NCBI GenBank assembly: GCA_965222005.1
Contig: OZ244935.1
Span: 4,712,001 to 4,776,000, forward strand
Origin: CBDCTM01 sp965222005
GTDB taxonomy: Bacteria > Bacteroidota > Bacteroidia > Chitinophagales > Saprospiraceae
Direction: 5' to 3'
Length of the DNA: 64,000 nucleotides
Position numbers and translations under genes: made by a program
The notes under the pieces: generated by a model
Told to the model about the DNA's origin: nothing
The model's input: only the letters and a program-made list of their open reading frames with translations
Database searches by the model: none
Shown: positions 35,747 through 45,085 of the stretch, in pieces
Numbering within the stretch: position 1 is the first letter of the stretch
Layout of the letters: every line of letters begins with the position of its first letter

Positions 35747-35969
35747 TTATAGAATCCAAAAATCAGGATCAACACCAAGCTTCCTAACATGGGTCGTTAT
35801 TTCCTTCGCATAAGTCGGATTTGTGATAATGATAAGATCAGGTTGATACTCAGCAACAAACTCCGGGCTGACAATAGCCTGACCACTACCCGGAAGATAC
35901 TTGCCTTGCCGTTTTATATTTATATCAACAATAAAAGGTACTACTTTCTTAAGATCAAAAAGGTTAAAG
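35747..35969 (-). pseudogene. C-terminal part of split SAM-dependent C-methyltransferase
   Basis: Encodes 71 residues of a C-methyltransferase C-terminal domain (Methyltransf_14 type): VPFIVDINIKRQGKYLPGSG, AIVSPEFVAEYQPDLIII. It is the direct continuation of the reading frame broken at 39558. The frame reads on into the IS21-type end (MTPKWVGQQLRN), so any product would be a short fusion peptide. Confidence 0.88.
35963..35969. repeat. target-site duplication GTTAAAG (left copy)
   Basis: GTTAAAG at 35963-35969 is repeated at 39558-39564, directly outside both ends of the IS21-type element. Removing the element and one copy restores an open, in-frame methyltransferase gene. Confidence 0.9.
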
Positions 35970-36044
35970 TGCAAATTCCGGAGTTGCTGACCCACCCATT
36001 TCGGAGTCATTGACCCATGTGGATAACTTACGATTTCAATGATG

Positions 36045-36779
36045 CTAAGATAGTTGATTTATAGGTTTCCTTAAACTTTTTCCTTTTAATTCTATTCGAT
36101 GTGCTTTGGGGACGATCCGGTCAAGGATGGCATCTGCCAAAGTTGGTTCATTAAAATATTGGTGCCATTTACTCACTGGCAGTTGAGAGCAAATAATAGT
36201 AGCGGCGTTTTCGTAACGGTCTTCCAAAATCTGTAACAAGATTAACTTTACCTGATGTGTGATGGGTTGTAATCCAAAGTCATCAAAGATGATGAGTTTA
36301 GCTTTTTTTAATCTGTCCATCCACTTGATTAAGGTGCCGTCTGTTTTGGCTAAAGCGATCTGTTCGGTGAATCGATTCATGTTAAAGTAAAGTGTTCGGT
36401 ATCCATTGACACAAGCGTTATTTCCTAAAGCGCAAGCCAGGTATGATTTACCACAACCAGTGGCGCCGGTAATCAAAACATTTTCTCCTCGGTCGAGGTA
36501 AGCACAGTCTGCAAGGAGCATTAATTTTTCCTTGGAGAGATTTCTTGTTTTAGAACAATCGATGTCTTGAATGTTGGCTTGATAACGAAGTTTGGAGAGT
36601 CTTAAAAACATTTTCATTCGCTTGTGCCAACGATGCTGTTTTTCTGCATCAATCAGATTGGCAATCATTTCATGTGCGTCTGCTTGCTGGTTGATTGGTA
36701 ATCCAAGAGCTGCCTCGTAAGCATCCGCCATGCCTGTTAATTTTAGCATTCTCATAATTTCCAGAGATCCGTTTTTCAT
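36045..36779 (-). CDS. istB: IstB-like ATP-binding transposition helper of IS21
   Basis: 244 residues, AAA+ helper protein. Walker A ITGATGCGKSYLACALG, Walker B LIIFDDFGLQP, and the DnaC-like TIICSQLPVSKWHQYF are present. It directs target choice and activates IstA. Normally translated right after istA; here about 0.95 kb separates them because an IS5-type element sits in the gap. Confidence 0.93.
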   Translation of the reverse strand: MKNGSLEIMRMLKLTGMADAYEAALGLPINQQADAHEMIANLIDAEKQHRWHKRMKMFLRLSKLRYQANIQDIDCSKTRNLSKEKLMLLADCAYLDRGENVLITGATGCGKSYLACALGNNACVNGYRTLYFNMNRFTEQIALAKTDGTLIKWMDRLKKAKLIIFDDFGLQPITHQVKLILLQILEDRYENAATIICSQLPVSKWHQYFNEPTLADAILDRIVPKAHRIELKGKSLRKPINQLS

Positions 36780-36825
36780 AATTATTGATTGTTTTATATC
36801 CCTTTATAATTTTATATTATCTAAG

Positions 36826-37688
36826 AACGTGTTTGGGAATTTTATTCTGTAAATGATTGAAATTTTGCCAAGATCATTGATGTATTTGCCAAATAAAGGA
36901 ATGATACAGAACTTTCTATGGTATGCTCGTGGTCAATCAGTATTCTTCGGTAAAAATTAAACCAGGCAATCGTTCTTTCAACTACCCATCGTTTAGCCTG
37001 AACAACAAACCCCTTTTTCCCTTCAGGTCTTATTGGAACTTCAAATTCGATATTCAATTCCTCACAGGCCTGTGCAAAAGTTCCTTTATAAGCTTTGTCA
37101 CCAATTATTTTTATCAGGCGGCCCATTTGATGTTGATCCATCTTCAAAAGATGAACACCAGCCGGACTGTCATGCTCATTAGCTGGATGTACCCAAGCTT
37201 GCCAAATACGACCCAAGGTGTCTGTGAGAATTTGACGTTTGCGGCCATTAATCTTTTTATTGCCGTCAATGCCCCGAAACTCATAAATCATGGGAGCCAA
37301 CTTAACACTCTGAGAATCAACGATCCCCAAGCTTGGGCTTGACTGCCGATCAAGTTTGTCCCGTTCATATTCATTGAGTGCCAGATTGATTGATTTGATA
37401 ATTCCTTTTTTTGTCCAGTTATAAAAGTAATAGTAAACTGCAGACCAGGGGGGAAAAGAACTATCAAGATTTCGCCATTGGGCTCCAGTTCTTGTTATCC
37501 AAAGTATGGCATTGAAAATATCACGCAAATCAAGTGTGCGTTTTCGTTTGATAGGAAGAAATTCTTTTATAACTTCCCACTGGCCGTCGGTCAGCCGTTC
37601 AAATTGGGCGAGCATCTTTGTAAGTTTTAGTTTACCTACAAGATACTACCGACGGCTATTTATTTCAAAATAAATTCCCAAACAACCT
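36826..37688 (-). mobile_element. IS5-family element nested in IS21-type element
   Basis: About 0.86 kb with inverted ends sharing TGTTTGGGAATTT (left) and AAATTCCCAAACA (right), flanked by the direct repeat CTAAG (36821-36825 and 37689-37693). It inserted between istA and istB without breaking either coding region. Confidence 0.82.
36842..37615 (-). CDS. IS5-family transposase
   Basis: 257 residues, intact. N-terminal DUF4096-like segment (RLTDGQWEVIKEFLP, ILWITRTGAQWRNL), then the DDE core: Asp in LGIVDSQSVK, Asp in IIGDKAYKGTF, Glu in RWVVERTIAWFNFYRR. It fits the IS427-like group of IS5 with the transposase in one frame. Confidence 0.93.
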   Translation of the reverse strand: MLAQFERLTDGQWEVIKEFLPIKRKRTLDLRDIFNAILWITRTGAQWRNLDSSFPPWSAVYYYFYNWTKKGIIKSINLALNEYERDKLDRQSSPSLGIVDSQSVKLAPMIYEFRGIDGNKKINGRKRQILTDTLGRIWQAWVHPANEHDSPAGVHLLKMDQHQMGRLIKIIGDKAYKGTFAQACEELNIEFEVPIRPEGKKGFVVQAKRWVVERTIAWFNFYRRILIDHEHTIESSVSFLYLANTSMILAKFQSFTE

Positions 37689-37734
37689 CTAAGGGAGTAG
37701 TTAAAAAATAAATGTTATTGAGTTCAATAGATAC

Positions 37735-39300
37735 CTATTGATAAGCCTCAGGGCCTCTTATATTTTCGTGTTCCCCTATTGTGAGTGAGTCAAATAATTC
37801 AAGTTGATCATCAACGGTGTCGAGTTTTCGAACTAAGATATTTTTGATCATGTAATAGCTTGCCTTATCTGCTTTTTGGCAACGAAGAGCAGCTCGCTCC
37901 AAACGTTCAGAATTATACTTTTTTGCAAAACCTAAAATACCTTGGCAGCTACCATAAGATTGGGCTTCATGGATTCTGGAGAGTAGAATATGCTGGATAG
38001 CCCAGCGAGTAGCAGGACCTATTTGCTCAGCCTGACTAAGAAAATAAGCGGCATCAAAGCCTTTTGCTTTTTTCCACTCCCTGTGCGACCGAGGCATATG
38101 TTCCATTTTTGTCTGGTACTGTTGTGACCCGGTGTAGTAAACTCGCTTGTGAGTTGCAACCCGTTGATTATCAATATATACCTCTACATTTTTTGAGGTG
38201 TAAATGACGGTCGCTTGTTGTTTTGCATATTGAAAAGGGACAGAGTAAAAAGCTTTGTCCTCTCCTAGAAAAACATGATAGTTCCTTCTAACTTGAGGTG
38301 TGATGGTCTTTTTAAGTTCAAACAGATCACAAGGGAGTGATCTCATTACAGGCAATTCAAAAGCTTCAAAAACACTTTTGCGTGTACCTTGTTTTTGTTG
38401 ATAGGGTTTATTATTATGTTGGCTTAGCTGCTCTGTGATTGCTGCATTTAACTCCTCTATACTATGAAAAGTCTCGTTTCTCAATGGAGCATAAATGCGT
38501 CTGTAAACCGTATTCACCATGTTTTCTACACTCGCTTTATCTTTGGGTTTTCCAACGCGAGTGGCACTTAAATCGAGCTGATAATGTGCAGCTAATTGTA
38601 CACATAATTCATTAAAAGTAGGTTCGTATTTATCAGCTCGACTAACATATGATTTTAGATTATCGGATAAAATAACTTGAGGTAGTTTACCGAAAAAAAG
38701 AAGCGCTTGATTTAATCCATAAATAAAGTCAGCTACCTTTTGAGAGGGAAGTGCGATGGCAAAAGTATATTGACTATGTGGCATCACCGCTACCAAAACT
38801 TCGCATTCATGAACTTCTCCAGTAGTTAAATCTACCCATCGCATTTTCTTTCCAGCGAAGTCTACTTGCATGACATTACCTGCTTGGTGCGCTAAGCTAA
38901 TCGTCAAATCTCGTCGTCCTATCTCGCGTTTAAAGTGTTCACAAAATTGAGTGTAACTATAACCATCTGGGTGTTCTTCGATGTACTCCTCCCACAATAA
39001 ATAGCGAGTTACACCCACTCGTTTTAATTCTTTTATCCAATCATCAATCTTACTTTTAAAAGCCTCTTTTCGTTGTTCAGCCACTGTATTTTTAGAGGGA
39101 TAAAACACCGCAGTGAAAGCGGAATCGTCCAATGAAAGAACTCGCGCAAGATCTTCATCAAAGGCTTTCCCAAGTCTTACATAATGCTTCACTGTGTTTT
39201 TAGAAACTTGTAATCTACTTGCTGTGGCGCGAAGAGAACTCGTGCTGATATAGGTTTTAATAATCGTTCTTACTTGATCCATACGTTTAAATTGTCCCAT
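37735..39300 (-). CDS. istA: IstA transposase of IS21-family element
   Basis: 521 residues. N-terminal HTH (TASRLQVSKNTVKHYVRLGK), then the rve integrase core: Asp in VMQVDFAGKKM, Asp in VILSDNLKSYV, Glu in KPKDKASVENMVNTVYRRI. The C-terminal Mu-type domain YSVPFQYAKQQATVIYTS follows. Complete; together with istB it could still move the element if the nested IS does not block expression. Confidence 0.94.
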   Translation of the reverse strand: MGQFKRMDQVRTIIKTYISTSSLRATASRLQVSKNTVKHYVRLGKAFDEDLARVLSLDDSAFTAVFYPSKNTVAEQRKEAFKSKIDDWIKELKRVGVTRYLLWEEYIEEHPDGYSYTQFCEHFKREIGRRDLTISLAHQAGNVMQVDFAGKKMRWVDLTTGEVHECEVLVAVMPHSQYTFAIALPSQKVADFIYGLNQALLFFGKLPQVILSDNLKSYVSRADKYEPTFNELCVQLAAHYQLDLSATRVGKPKDKASVENMVNTVYRRIYAPLRNETFHSIEELNAAITEQLSQHNNKPYQQKQGTRKSVFEAFELPVMRSLPCDLFELKKTITPQVRRNYHVFLGEDKAFYSVPFQYAKQQATVIYTSKNVEVYIDNQRVATHKRVYYTGSQQYQTKMEHMPRSHREWKKAKGFDAAYFLSQAEQIGPATRWAIQHILLSRIHEAQSYGSCQGILGFAKKYNSERLERAALRCQKADKASYYMIKNILVRKLDTVDDQLELFDSLTIGEHENIRGPEAYQ

Positions 39301-39374
39301 GTTCTTGACCGTTTTTTTGCTTGAAAAAAACTGCGAACATGGCTATTTAATCGTAAGTATCCACTATATATAAG

Positions 39375-39557
39375 GCGGGTCAGTACGCCGGAATGACAGT
39401 CGCCTAAAACAAATCAAGGGGGTCAATATGCCGGAATGACGGCTCCTCCTAACAAGCTTAGGTGGGTCAGTATGACCGAAATGTTACTAACATTTGCCCT
39501 AATTGGGGGTGGGTCAACAACTCCGAAATGGGTGGGTCAGTATGGCCGGATTTTACA
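39375..39557. repeat. five transposase-site repeats at right end of IS21-type element
   Basis: Copies of GGGTCAGTATGCCGGAATGA-like sequence begin near 39375, 39418, 39463, 39508 and 39531, all in the same direction; the outermost runs to the IS tip. Two related copies lie at the left end (35970-36020). Such arrays are IstA binding sites. The inner copies precede istA and may overlap its promoter. Confidence 0.75.
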
Positions 39558-40526
39558 GTTAAAGAAAGATACGCCTCTGGCACCAGCCCCCCAAGCTATT
39601 ACACGCTTATTTTTTGCGCTTATTTGTTCAATTTTACGTTCGTTATTCGCCATTATTTCTTTAAATGAAGAGCTAAAGCTTTCAATAATAGTTTCCAGCT
39701 TTTCTACCTCAATAGCAGATGCAGATGCAGGGCTATATTTCGGATCAGGCCTTGCCTCAACATATATATATTCATCATTCCATGATAATCCAATATCCAG
39801 GACTTCAAATCCACACTGCTCCATCAAAAAACGAAGAGAAGCTTTGCTAAACCAGCTCCGGTGCTCATATACAACATTCCAAATTACTCGCTCACCAAAC
39901 GTATAATCTGCATAAGGAAAATCAAAATAAAAAATTGTATCTGTTTGATCTCCAAAGTTTTTTCTGATAAGAGAAATAAAAGACTTTGGGTCATTTAAAA
40001 CGGAAATGACAAGCAAACTGGTCACTAAATCAGCTTTCAACGCAGCGTGTTTCTCCGAATAGTATTCTCTATAAAACGTCAGGTCTATTCCATTCTTTTT
40101 AAAACTAGAATGATCAAAGCCCGGATCTATTCCTATGCCATTGTTTTCTCCTTTTTTGCAAATAGCTTTCAGAAAATATCCATCGCCGCATCCTATATCA
40201 AGGATAGTTTTTTTCTGTAGATCATAATTATCAATTAATCGTTCACATAAATCACTGATATTCTGAGCAAAAGTAGGCGAATGAACATTGGAAAAATCGT
40301 ACTCATTAAAGCTAATTTTCTCAGCAACATGGCCCTCATTTCCAATATATCCACAGTGCTTACAAAAACGTAATGAAATCTGTCCTTTAGTTACTGCCAA
40401 AGCCTCCTCTTTAGTTTTACACATGACTCCATCCATTGTAGGTATCGGAGGCAACTCAAAAAAATCTTTAGTATTTGAGCTGCCACATAGGTAACAGTTT
40501 GATAAATTATTGGTCTGACTGTCCAT
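39558..40526 (-). pseudogene. N-terminal part of split SAM-dependent C-methyltransferase
   Basis: 323 residues of a class I methyltransferase of the sugar C-methyltransferase type. The N-terminal zinc-binding segment has CYLCGSS and FCKHCGYIG (Methyltransf_13). SAM motif I is ILDIGCGDGYFL. The start of the C-terminal domain is VIAWGAGARGVSFFN, where the IS21 element cuts in. With 35747-35969 it forms a 394-residue protein, the usual length, and the joined reading GVSFFN-LFDLKK is in frame. It lies next to glycosyltransferases, so the enzyme probably methylated a nucleotide sugar for a surface glycan. Confidence 0.9.
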
Positions 40527-40535
40527 AATTACAGA

Positions 40536-41516
40536 TTAGCTTATAGTTGAATATTTCTTGAAAAATAACCTAAAAGCAAAATTTAAAGGCGTGCTCGTAT
40601 TTGCCGATTGGTAAAGTTTTGAGAGTAACATTGAAGGCAGTAATGAAATAAAACATGAAATCGCTTTGTTCTTTAATGGAGGGACTGAGCTGTATAACAT
40701 GGACTTGTATCTATTAAAGCCCATTTTATCTCCTACAATTTTCATAAAAAACATGCCTCTCAGGCAACGAGCTTGAAATCGTTTTCTATTATACTTTTTA
40801 ACAATTTCCCAATATTCTTCTTCTTTCAATAGTTCCTTATACCGCTTAACCCTGATCCCAACGTCTTCTGTATTTTTCAATCGAGATGTTTCCGTATTTC
40901 CTTGCCGATCATTATATACCATTAATGCTTTATGGATATAGTACCGCTTGGCTTTTACATCTATTTTATACCAAAGTGTATTCGCATCGCCGATCAATTT
41001 TTCATTTAGGCGAAAGCCCCCTAATAGCTCTGTTTTTGTAAGACCAAAAAAATCTCCAGAAGTTTTTTGAATAATCGTTTCAATGGGAAGGTACTGGTCT
41101 TTATCCAATCCCTTTCCTGCAAATTTGCCAGTAGCGGTTGACAAACCATTACAAGTAACTGCATTAATAGAGGGATCAATTTCATCTACTACTCTCATCA
41201 TTTCCTCAAAAGCATTTTCCATTAGCAGATCATCATCTCCCAAAACGCCAAACCACTCTCCATTTATTTGGTCAAATGCATAATTTATTCCACCAACACT
41301 CCCAAGATTATCTTTAAGATGAATGATTCTTACATTGTCATACTTTCTATATCTTTCAAGAACTTCAGCAGAATTATCTGTACTCCCATTGTTTATAAGT
41401 ACTAATTCAAAATTCCGGCAAGTCTGATTCAAAACACTTTCTATCGCATTCACCACTATATTTGCTCTGTTGTAAGTATATATTAGCAAACAAATCCTAG
41501 GTGTCATTTTATTCAT
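40536..41516 (-). CDS. family 2 glycosyltransferase
   Basis: 326 residues. GT-A fold start ICLLIYTYNRANIVVNAIES, then VLINNGSTDNSAEVL, and a DxD-type site WFGVLGDDDLLME. The C-terminal part is hydrophobic and basic but has no clear span. It transfers a sugar from a nucleotide donor, probably to a surface polysaccharide. It starts nine bases upstream of the methyltransferase, on the same strand, so they shared a transcript before the IS insertion. More A/T-rich than the neighbouring operon. Confidence 0.9.
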   Translation of the reverse strand: MNKMTPRICLLIYTYNRANIVVNAIESVLNQTCRNFELVLINNGSTDNSAEVLERYRKYDNVRIIHLKDNLGSVGGINYAFDQINGEWFGVLGDDDLLMENAFEEMMRVVDEIDPSINAVTCNGLSTATGKFAGKGLDKDQYLPIETIIQKTSGDFFGLTKTELLGGFRLNEKLIGDANTLWYKIDVKAKRYYIHKALMVYNDRQGNTETSRLKNTEDVGIRVKRYKELLKEEEYWEIVKKYNRKRFQARCLRGMFFMKIVGDKMGFNRYKSMLYSSVPPLKNKAISCFISLLPSMLLSKLYQSANTSTPLNFAFRLFFKKYSTIS

Positions 41517-41709
41517 TCTAACGAGCCTTGAAATTCAATCAAATAGTAGAACAAGAGATAAATTGTCAAATTTCATTCCAAACACCTAGTTGAAATTATA
41601 TTGTTGATCGCTAATCTTCTAAGCTAGCCTTGTAAGATAATAGGGTGAATTTTAGAGACTGTTTTGAAATATGTCGCTAATTTTTTTTATGCTTCTTATT
41701 TCCTCCATG

Positions 41710-43110
41710 CTAAGGCTTTTGATAAAGTACTATTTGTATCGCTCCGCTATGCCAACTTTTCGCTTCAATCCACTGCTTAACCAACTGTTGCTGTTCATTC
41801 TCAAAAACATCGTTGAATACATTGCTGAACAAAAACCAATCTTGTACATCCAATTTCTTGAGGGCAAAACCCGATTCTGCATCATTCAGATCAATGTACT
41901 TGAGCGGACCAATATTGGGAAAGGCCGTTCCTACTTGGCTCAAAGGAATATTTTGCTGACGAAGATAGCTGATAGCTTGTTTGCGCAGCTCAAAATAAGG
42001 CCGGTGGGCTAAACTGGCATCCCATCCCTGAGCAATATGATCCGGATAAATCCAGCAATGTCCACTTAGGTGAACTGCAATTAGTAATATAAAAATTGCC
42101 TGCTTTTTAACTTGAGACCAGTTATATTCAGCAAGTAATCTTGCTACCAGAAGCGAAACAACTAAAAAAGCCGGTAGCAAATAACGATGCCCTATGGGGT
42201 TGTTCCCCAACACGAGCAAAGGAGCATATACCAAAAAAAAGCAAGCTAAAAAAACCAACAATGTGCGGCTGCCCGAATCCGGCATACGTCGGTGGTGTAA
42301 TAAATGAAACCCCAGCCACAACAGCGCCAGCCACTCCCCCAGCCTACCGAAATCAATCATACGCCAAGCCAGCACCGCTGTGTTTTTGCCGATCGCGGCC
42401 AGGCCGGCCCACTCCCGATGCGCACTCCAGCCAGGATTGGGGCTACTCAGCCACCAGCCACTCGCCTGATAGTGAGCTATATACCAGCACGCCAGCACGA
42501 ACAGGGCAGGAAGCAATGACCACATATTTTCAACTAATCTATTGCCTTTCAGCTTATTATACATTATGAAAAATAATGCAATCGCTGATATCGAAAAAAT
42601 AGCTCGCAGACTGCACATCGCCATGCAGCAGGTCGCCAGCACCAATAGCCAATACTTTTGACGAAGGATACCATTGACGGCCATCAAGGTAAATAAGCAC
42701 ATCAGTACATCAGCGGACACCATACTGCACTGAGCAAGCAAGGTAGCATCAGTGAGCAAAAGGGTAAGTACCCAAAAGCGCCACCTGGGAGCAATAAAAA
42801 ATTCGGTGAGACGGGCGGCCTGCCAGACCACCCCGATCACGAAAGGCCACATCAACCAATGGCTCACTGCCAGCGTTTTGCCAAACAGTTTCCAGGCTAC
42901 AGCCAAAAGCATCGCCAAACCAGGAGGATGGCCGGCATCTAATTCAGCTGGCAAAAAAAGATGGCTAAAATCGTTTTCAAAATACCAATGCGCCCATTTG
43001 GAAGCTTGCATCACCGTATCCCAAAAGAATGGCTGATGCCGCGAAAATGCTATAAGCAAAGTATAAGCAATGAAAAAAGGCAGGCACAGTAAAAACGTCC
43101 GCTTTTGCAT
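41710..43110 (-). CDS. polytopic glycosyltransferase, GT-C/family 39-like
   Basis: 466 residues from the ATG giving MQKRTFLL, with about ten spans. The first periplasmic loop contains FFWDTVMQASKWAHWYFEN and LDAGHPPGLAMLLAVAW, where the acidic residue and HPP motif resemble lipid-linked-sugar transferases of the PMT/ArnT group. A soluble C-terminal domain of about 110 residues follows. Substrate unknown. It starts 38 bp after moeZ and may be read from the cysteine operon. A TTG-started extension overlapping moeZ was rejected. Confidence 0.7.
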   Translation of the reverse strand: MQKRTFLLCLPFFIAYTLLIAFSRHQPFFWDTVMQASKWAHWYFENDFSHLFLPAELDAGHPPGLAMLLAVAWKLFGKTLAVSHWLMWPFVIGVVWQAARLTEFFIAPRWRFWVLTLLLTDATLLAQCSMVSADVLMCLFTLMAVNGILRQKYWLLVLATCCMAMCSLRAIFSISAIALFFIMYNKLKGNRLVENMWSLLPALFVLACWYIAHYQASGWWLSSPNPGWSAHREWAGLAAIGKNTAVLAWRMIDFGRLGEWLALLWLGFHLLHHRRMPDSGSRTLLVFLACFFLVYAPLLVLGNNPIGHRYLLPAFLVVSLLVARLLAEYNWSQVKKQAIFILLIAVHLSGHCWIYPDHIAQGWDASLAHRPYFELRKQAISYLRQQNIPLSQVGTAFPNIGPLKYIDLNDAESGFALKKLDVQDWFLFSNVFNDVFENEQQQLVKQWIEAKSWHSGAIQIVLYQKP

Positions 43111-43148
43111 CCGGTGAAGATAGCGCCTTTTAGATTTATAGACTATCC

Positions 43149-44294
43149 TCAATATGTAGCCACAGAGCTGTCAATCTCCTTTGACCAAGCCAGGATGCCA
43201 CCTGTAAGGTTATACAAATTGTCAAATGCGTGAAGGCTTTGCAATTTTCGGATCGCATCGGCGCTACGCTTTCCGCTACGACAGTGGATGATTACTTTGC
43301 GGTGATGATCAATGTAGCTGGCCGATTCAGCGATTTTGCCGAGCGGAATCAATTCACCCTGCAAATTGGCAATGTCATACTCATAGGGCTCGCGCACATC
43401 CACGAGTTGGAAGTCTTCTCCCGCATCGCGCATGGATTTCAATTGCTGGACGCTCAGCTCTTTGACCTCTGTTTGATCCTCTTTACCGGGCAGGCCGCAA
43501 AACTGCTCGTAATCGATCAGCTCGGTGATGTGGGTAGCCGGATTTTTTTTGATATTGAGTATCCTCGTTGTAAAACTGGCAGCATCAAACAAAAATAAGC
43601 GGCCGCTCAGTGGCTCCCCCACTCCGCTCACTACTTTGATGACCTCGCTGGCTTGCAAGCTCCCGATTATGCCAGGCAGCACCCCCAACACGCCTCCTTC
43701 TGCACAGCTAGGCACCAAACCCGGAGGTGGTGGTTCGGGAAAAAGATCGCGGTAGTTGGGTCCCCTGCTACCATCAGCGCCAGGAAGGTTGAAAACCGAA
43801 ACCTGGCCCTCAAATCGAAAAATGGAAGCATACACATTTATTTTGTCTGCCAGCACACAGGCATCATTGACCAGATAGCGGGTGGGGAAATTGTCGGTTC
43901 CATCAGCTACCACATCATAATCTTTGATAATTTCAAGGGCATTGTCTTTGGTAAACATAGTATCGTAAACGGTGATGTCAATGTGCGGATTGAGCGCCAG
44001 CAAACGCTTTTTGGCCGTCTCGGCCTTGCTTCTGCCCACATCTTCAACCGCAAAGAGAATCTGTCTTTGCAAATTGCTTTCATCTACTACATCGAAATCG
44101 ACGATGCCAATATGCCCCACTCCTGCCGCTGCTAGATACAGTAGCACAGGACTTCCCAGCCCGCCAGATCCAATCACCAGCACACGAGCTGCTTTTAGCC
44201 GCTTTTGCCCTTCGATATTGAACTCCGGGATGGCAATATGCCGGGCATAACGGGCCATTTCCTGCTGGCTGAGAGAGGTTTCGTTCGTATTCAT
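43149..44294 (-). CDS. moeZ: MoeZ/MoeB-like E1 adenylyltransferase-sulfurtransferase
   Basis: 381 residues. The ThiF/MoeB domain has the nucleotide-binding VIGSGGLGSPVLLYLAAAGV near residue 40, DVVDESNLQRQILF, and CAEGGVLGVLPGIIGSLQA. A C-terminal rhodanese domain (about 275-381) has the active cysteine in VIIHCRSGKRSADA. It adenylates the C-terminus of a ubiquitin-like carrier and loads sulfur onto it. The zinc CxxC pair of many homologues is absent (YRDLFP replaces YRCLFP). It lies four bases after the carrier gene and ends the cysteine operon. Confidence 0.9.
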   Translation of the reverse strand: MNTNETSLSQQEMARYARHIAIPEFNIEGQKRLKAARVLVIGSGGLGSPVLLYLAAAGVGHIGIVDFDVVDESNLQRQILFAVEDVGRSKAETAKKRLLALNPHIDITVYDTMFTKDNALEIIKDYDVVADGTDNFPTRYLVNDACVLADKINVYASIFRFEGQVSVFNLPGADGSRGPNYRDLFPEPPPPGLVPSCAEGGVLGVLPGIIGSLQASEVIKVVSGVGEPLSGRLFLFDAASFTTRILNIKKNPATHITELIDYEQFCGLPGKEDQTEVKELSVQQLKSMRDAGEDFQLVDVREPYEYDIANLQGELIPLGKIAESASYIDHHRKVIIHCRSGKRSADAIRKLQSLHAFDNLYNLTGGILAWSKEIDSSVATY

Positions 44295-44298
44295 TCTA

Positions 44299-44592
44299 TT
44301 ACTTTTTTGATCTTGTAAAAATCCCGCCCGCTATAGCCGGCACAATGCTGATGGTGGTGTCTGCCGTAATTGGTGTAGCTTCCTTTTCCAGGCTATTGAT
44401 ATCGTCATTTCCGATAAAAATACGGATAAAAGAACGGATGTTGTTGTCTTTATCAAGCAAGTACTTGCCTAATTCGCTGTATTGCCCGATCAAATCGAGT
44501 ATGGCCTCCTTCACAGTTTGCCCCTCTGCTCTGAAGGTGGATTGATTGTTGGTAAATTTGCGTAGGGGTGTGGGAATAATAATTTTAGCCAT
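44299..44592 (-). CDS. cysO: ubiquitin-like sulfur carrier protein, CysO/MoaD/ThiS type
   Basis: 97 residues, beta-grasp fold: KIIIPTPLRKFTNNQSTFRA, TVKEAILDLIGQY, RIFIGNDDI, and the C-terminal ISIVPAIAGG. Unlike mature carriers, the GG is followed by seven more residues (IFTRSKK), so it should need cleavage before activation. The adjacent JAMM protease is the obvious candidate. Delivers sulfide to O-phosphoserine or O-acetylserine on CysM in the known pathway. Start at the ATG giving MAKIII rather than a TTG two codons upstream. Confidence 0.88.
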   Translation of the reverse strand: MAKIIIPTPLRKFTNNQSTFRAEGQTVKEAILDLIGQYSELGKYLLDKDNNIRSFIRIFIGNDDINSLEKEATPITADTTISIVPAIAGGIFTRSKK

Positions 44593-44620
44593 TGTCAAAT
44601 CATTTTAAAGGTTTACAATA

Positions 44621-45055
44621 TTATGCGGGTTGCTGCAATAAGACCAGCTCCTCTCCAAATTTTCTTTCATTTTCATTAAGCTTCCACGATTTAAAATCTA
44701 TTGCTTTGCCATCAACTACCGAAACGATGGGATAACTAAAAAAGGGCATGGCTCGCTTCAGATCATGTTCCGATGCAATAGCAGGATGATCAGGATGAGA
44801 GTGATAAATACCCAGTAATTGCAAATTGTTTTCGGCAGCAAACTGCTCTGCTCGAATATATTCAGCCGGATCAATTTCAAAGCGCCTCCGCTGGTCTCCG
44901 GCTTTGCTATTGACAGCAGGCTTTGCAAAAAGAATGAAGCGAAGCCCTTCATCTATACCAAATAAAAAACCGCAACACTCCAAAGGATAGGTGCTTTCCG
45001 CATGTTTGAAAACACCTTGCCGGACTGTTGTGCTAATAACGATTTGTGAGTTCAT
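44621..45055 (-). CDS. mec: JAMM/MPN+ metalloprotease, Mec-like (M67 family)
   Basis: 144 residues. Complete JAMM zinc site: Glu26 in YPLECCGFLFG, and GIYHSHPDHPAIASEHD with the H-x-H-x7-S-x2-D pattern. In actinobacteria Mec releases cysteine from the CysO-cysteine adduct; QbsD-type relatives trim residues after the GG of a carrier. Both jobs fit here, because the neighbouring carrier has a seven-residue tail. It lies between cysM (30 bp) and cysO (28 bp). Confidence 0.9.
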   Translation of the reverse strand: MNSQIVISTTVRQGVFKHAESTYPLECCGFLFGIDEGLRFILFAKPAVNSKAGDQRRRFEIDPAEYIRAEQFAAENNLQLLGIYHSHPDHPAIASEHDLKRAMPFFSYPIVSVVDGKAIDFKSWKLNENERKFGEELVLLQQPA

Positions 45056-45085
45056 TTTTTATAATTTTATTTTTCAACTTGTTTC

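Larger units (their letters stand above)
35970..39557 (-). mobile_element. IS21-family element carrying a nested IS5-family element
   Basis: The ends read TGCAAATTCCGG inward from the left and TGTAAAATCCGG inward from the right, with 5'-TG...CA-3' termini and a 7-bp GTTAAAG target duplication, all as expected for IS21. It contains istA and istB in the usual order (minus strand), separated by an IS5-type insertion. Multiple GGGTCAG-type repeats lie at both ends: two at the left, five at the right. Confidence 0.93.

Noticed and set aside
39375..39557. CRISPR-like regular repeats
   Set aside because: The units are imperfect, irregularly spaced, and coincide with the IS21 end, where transposase binding sites are expected.
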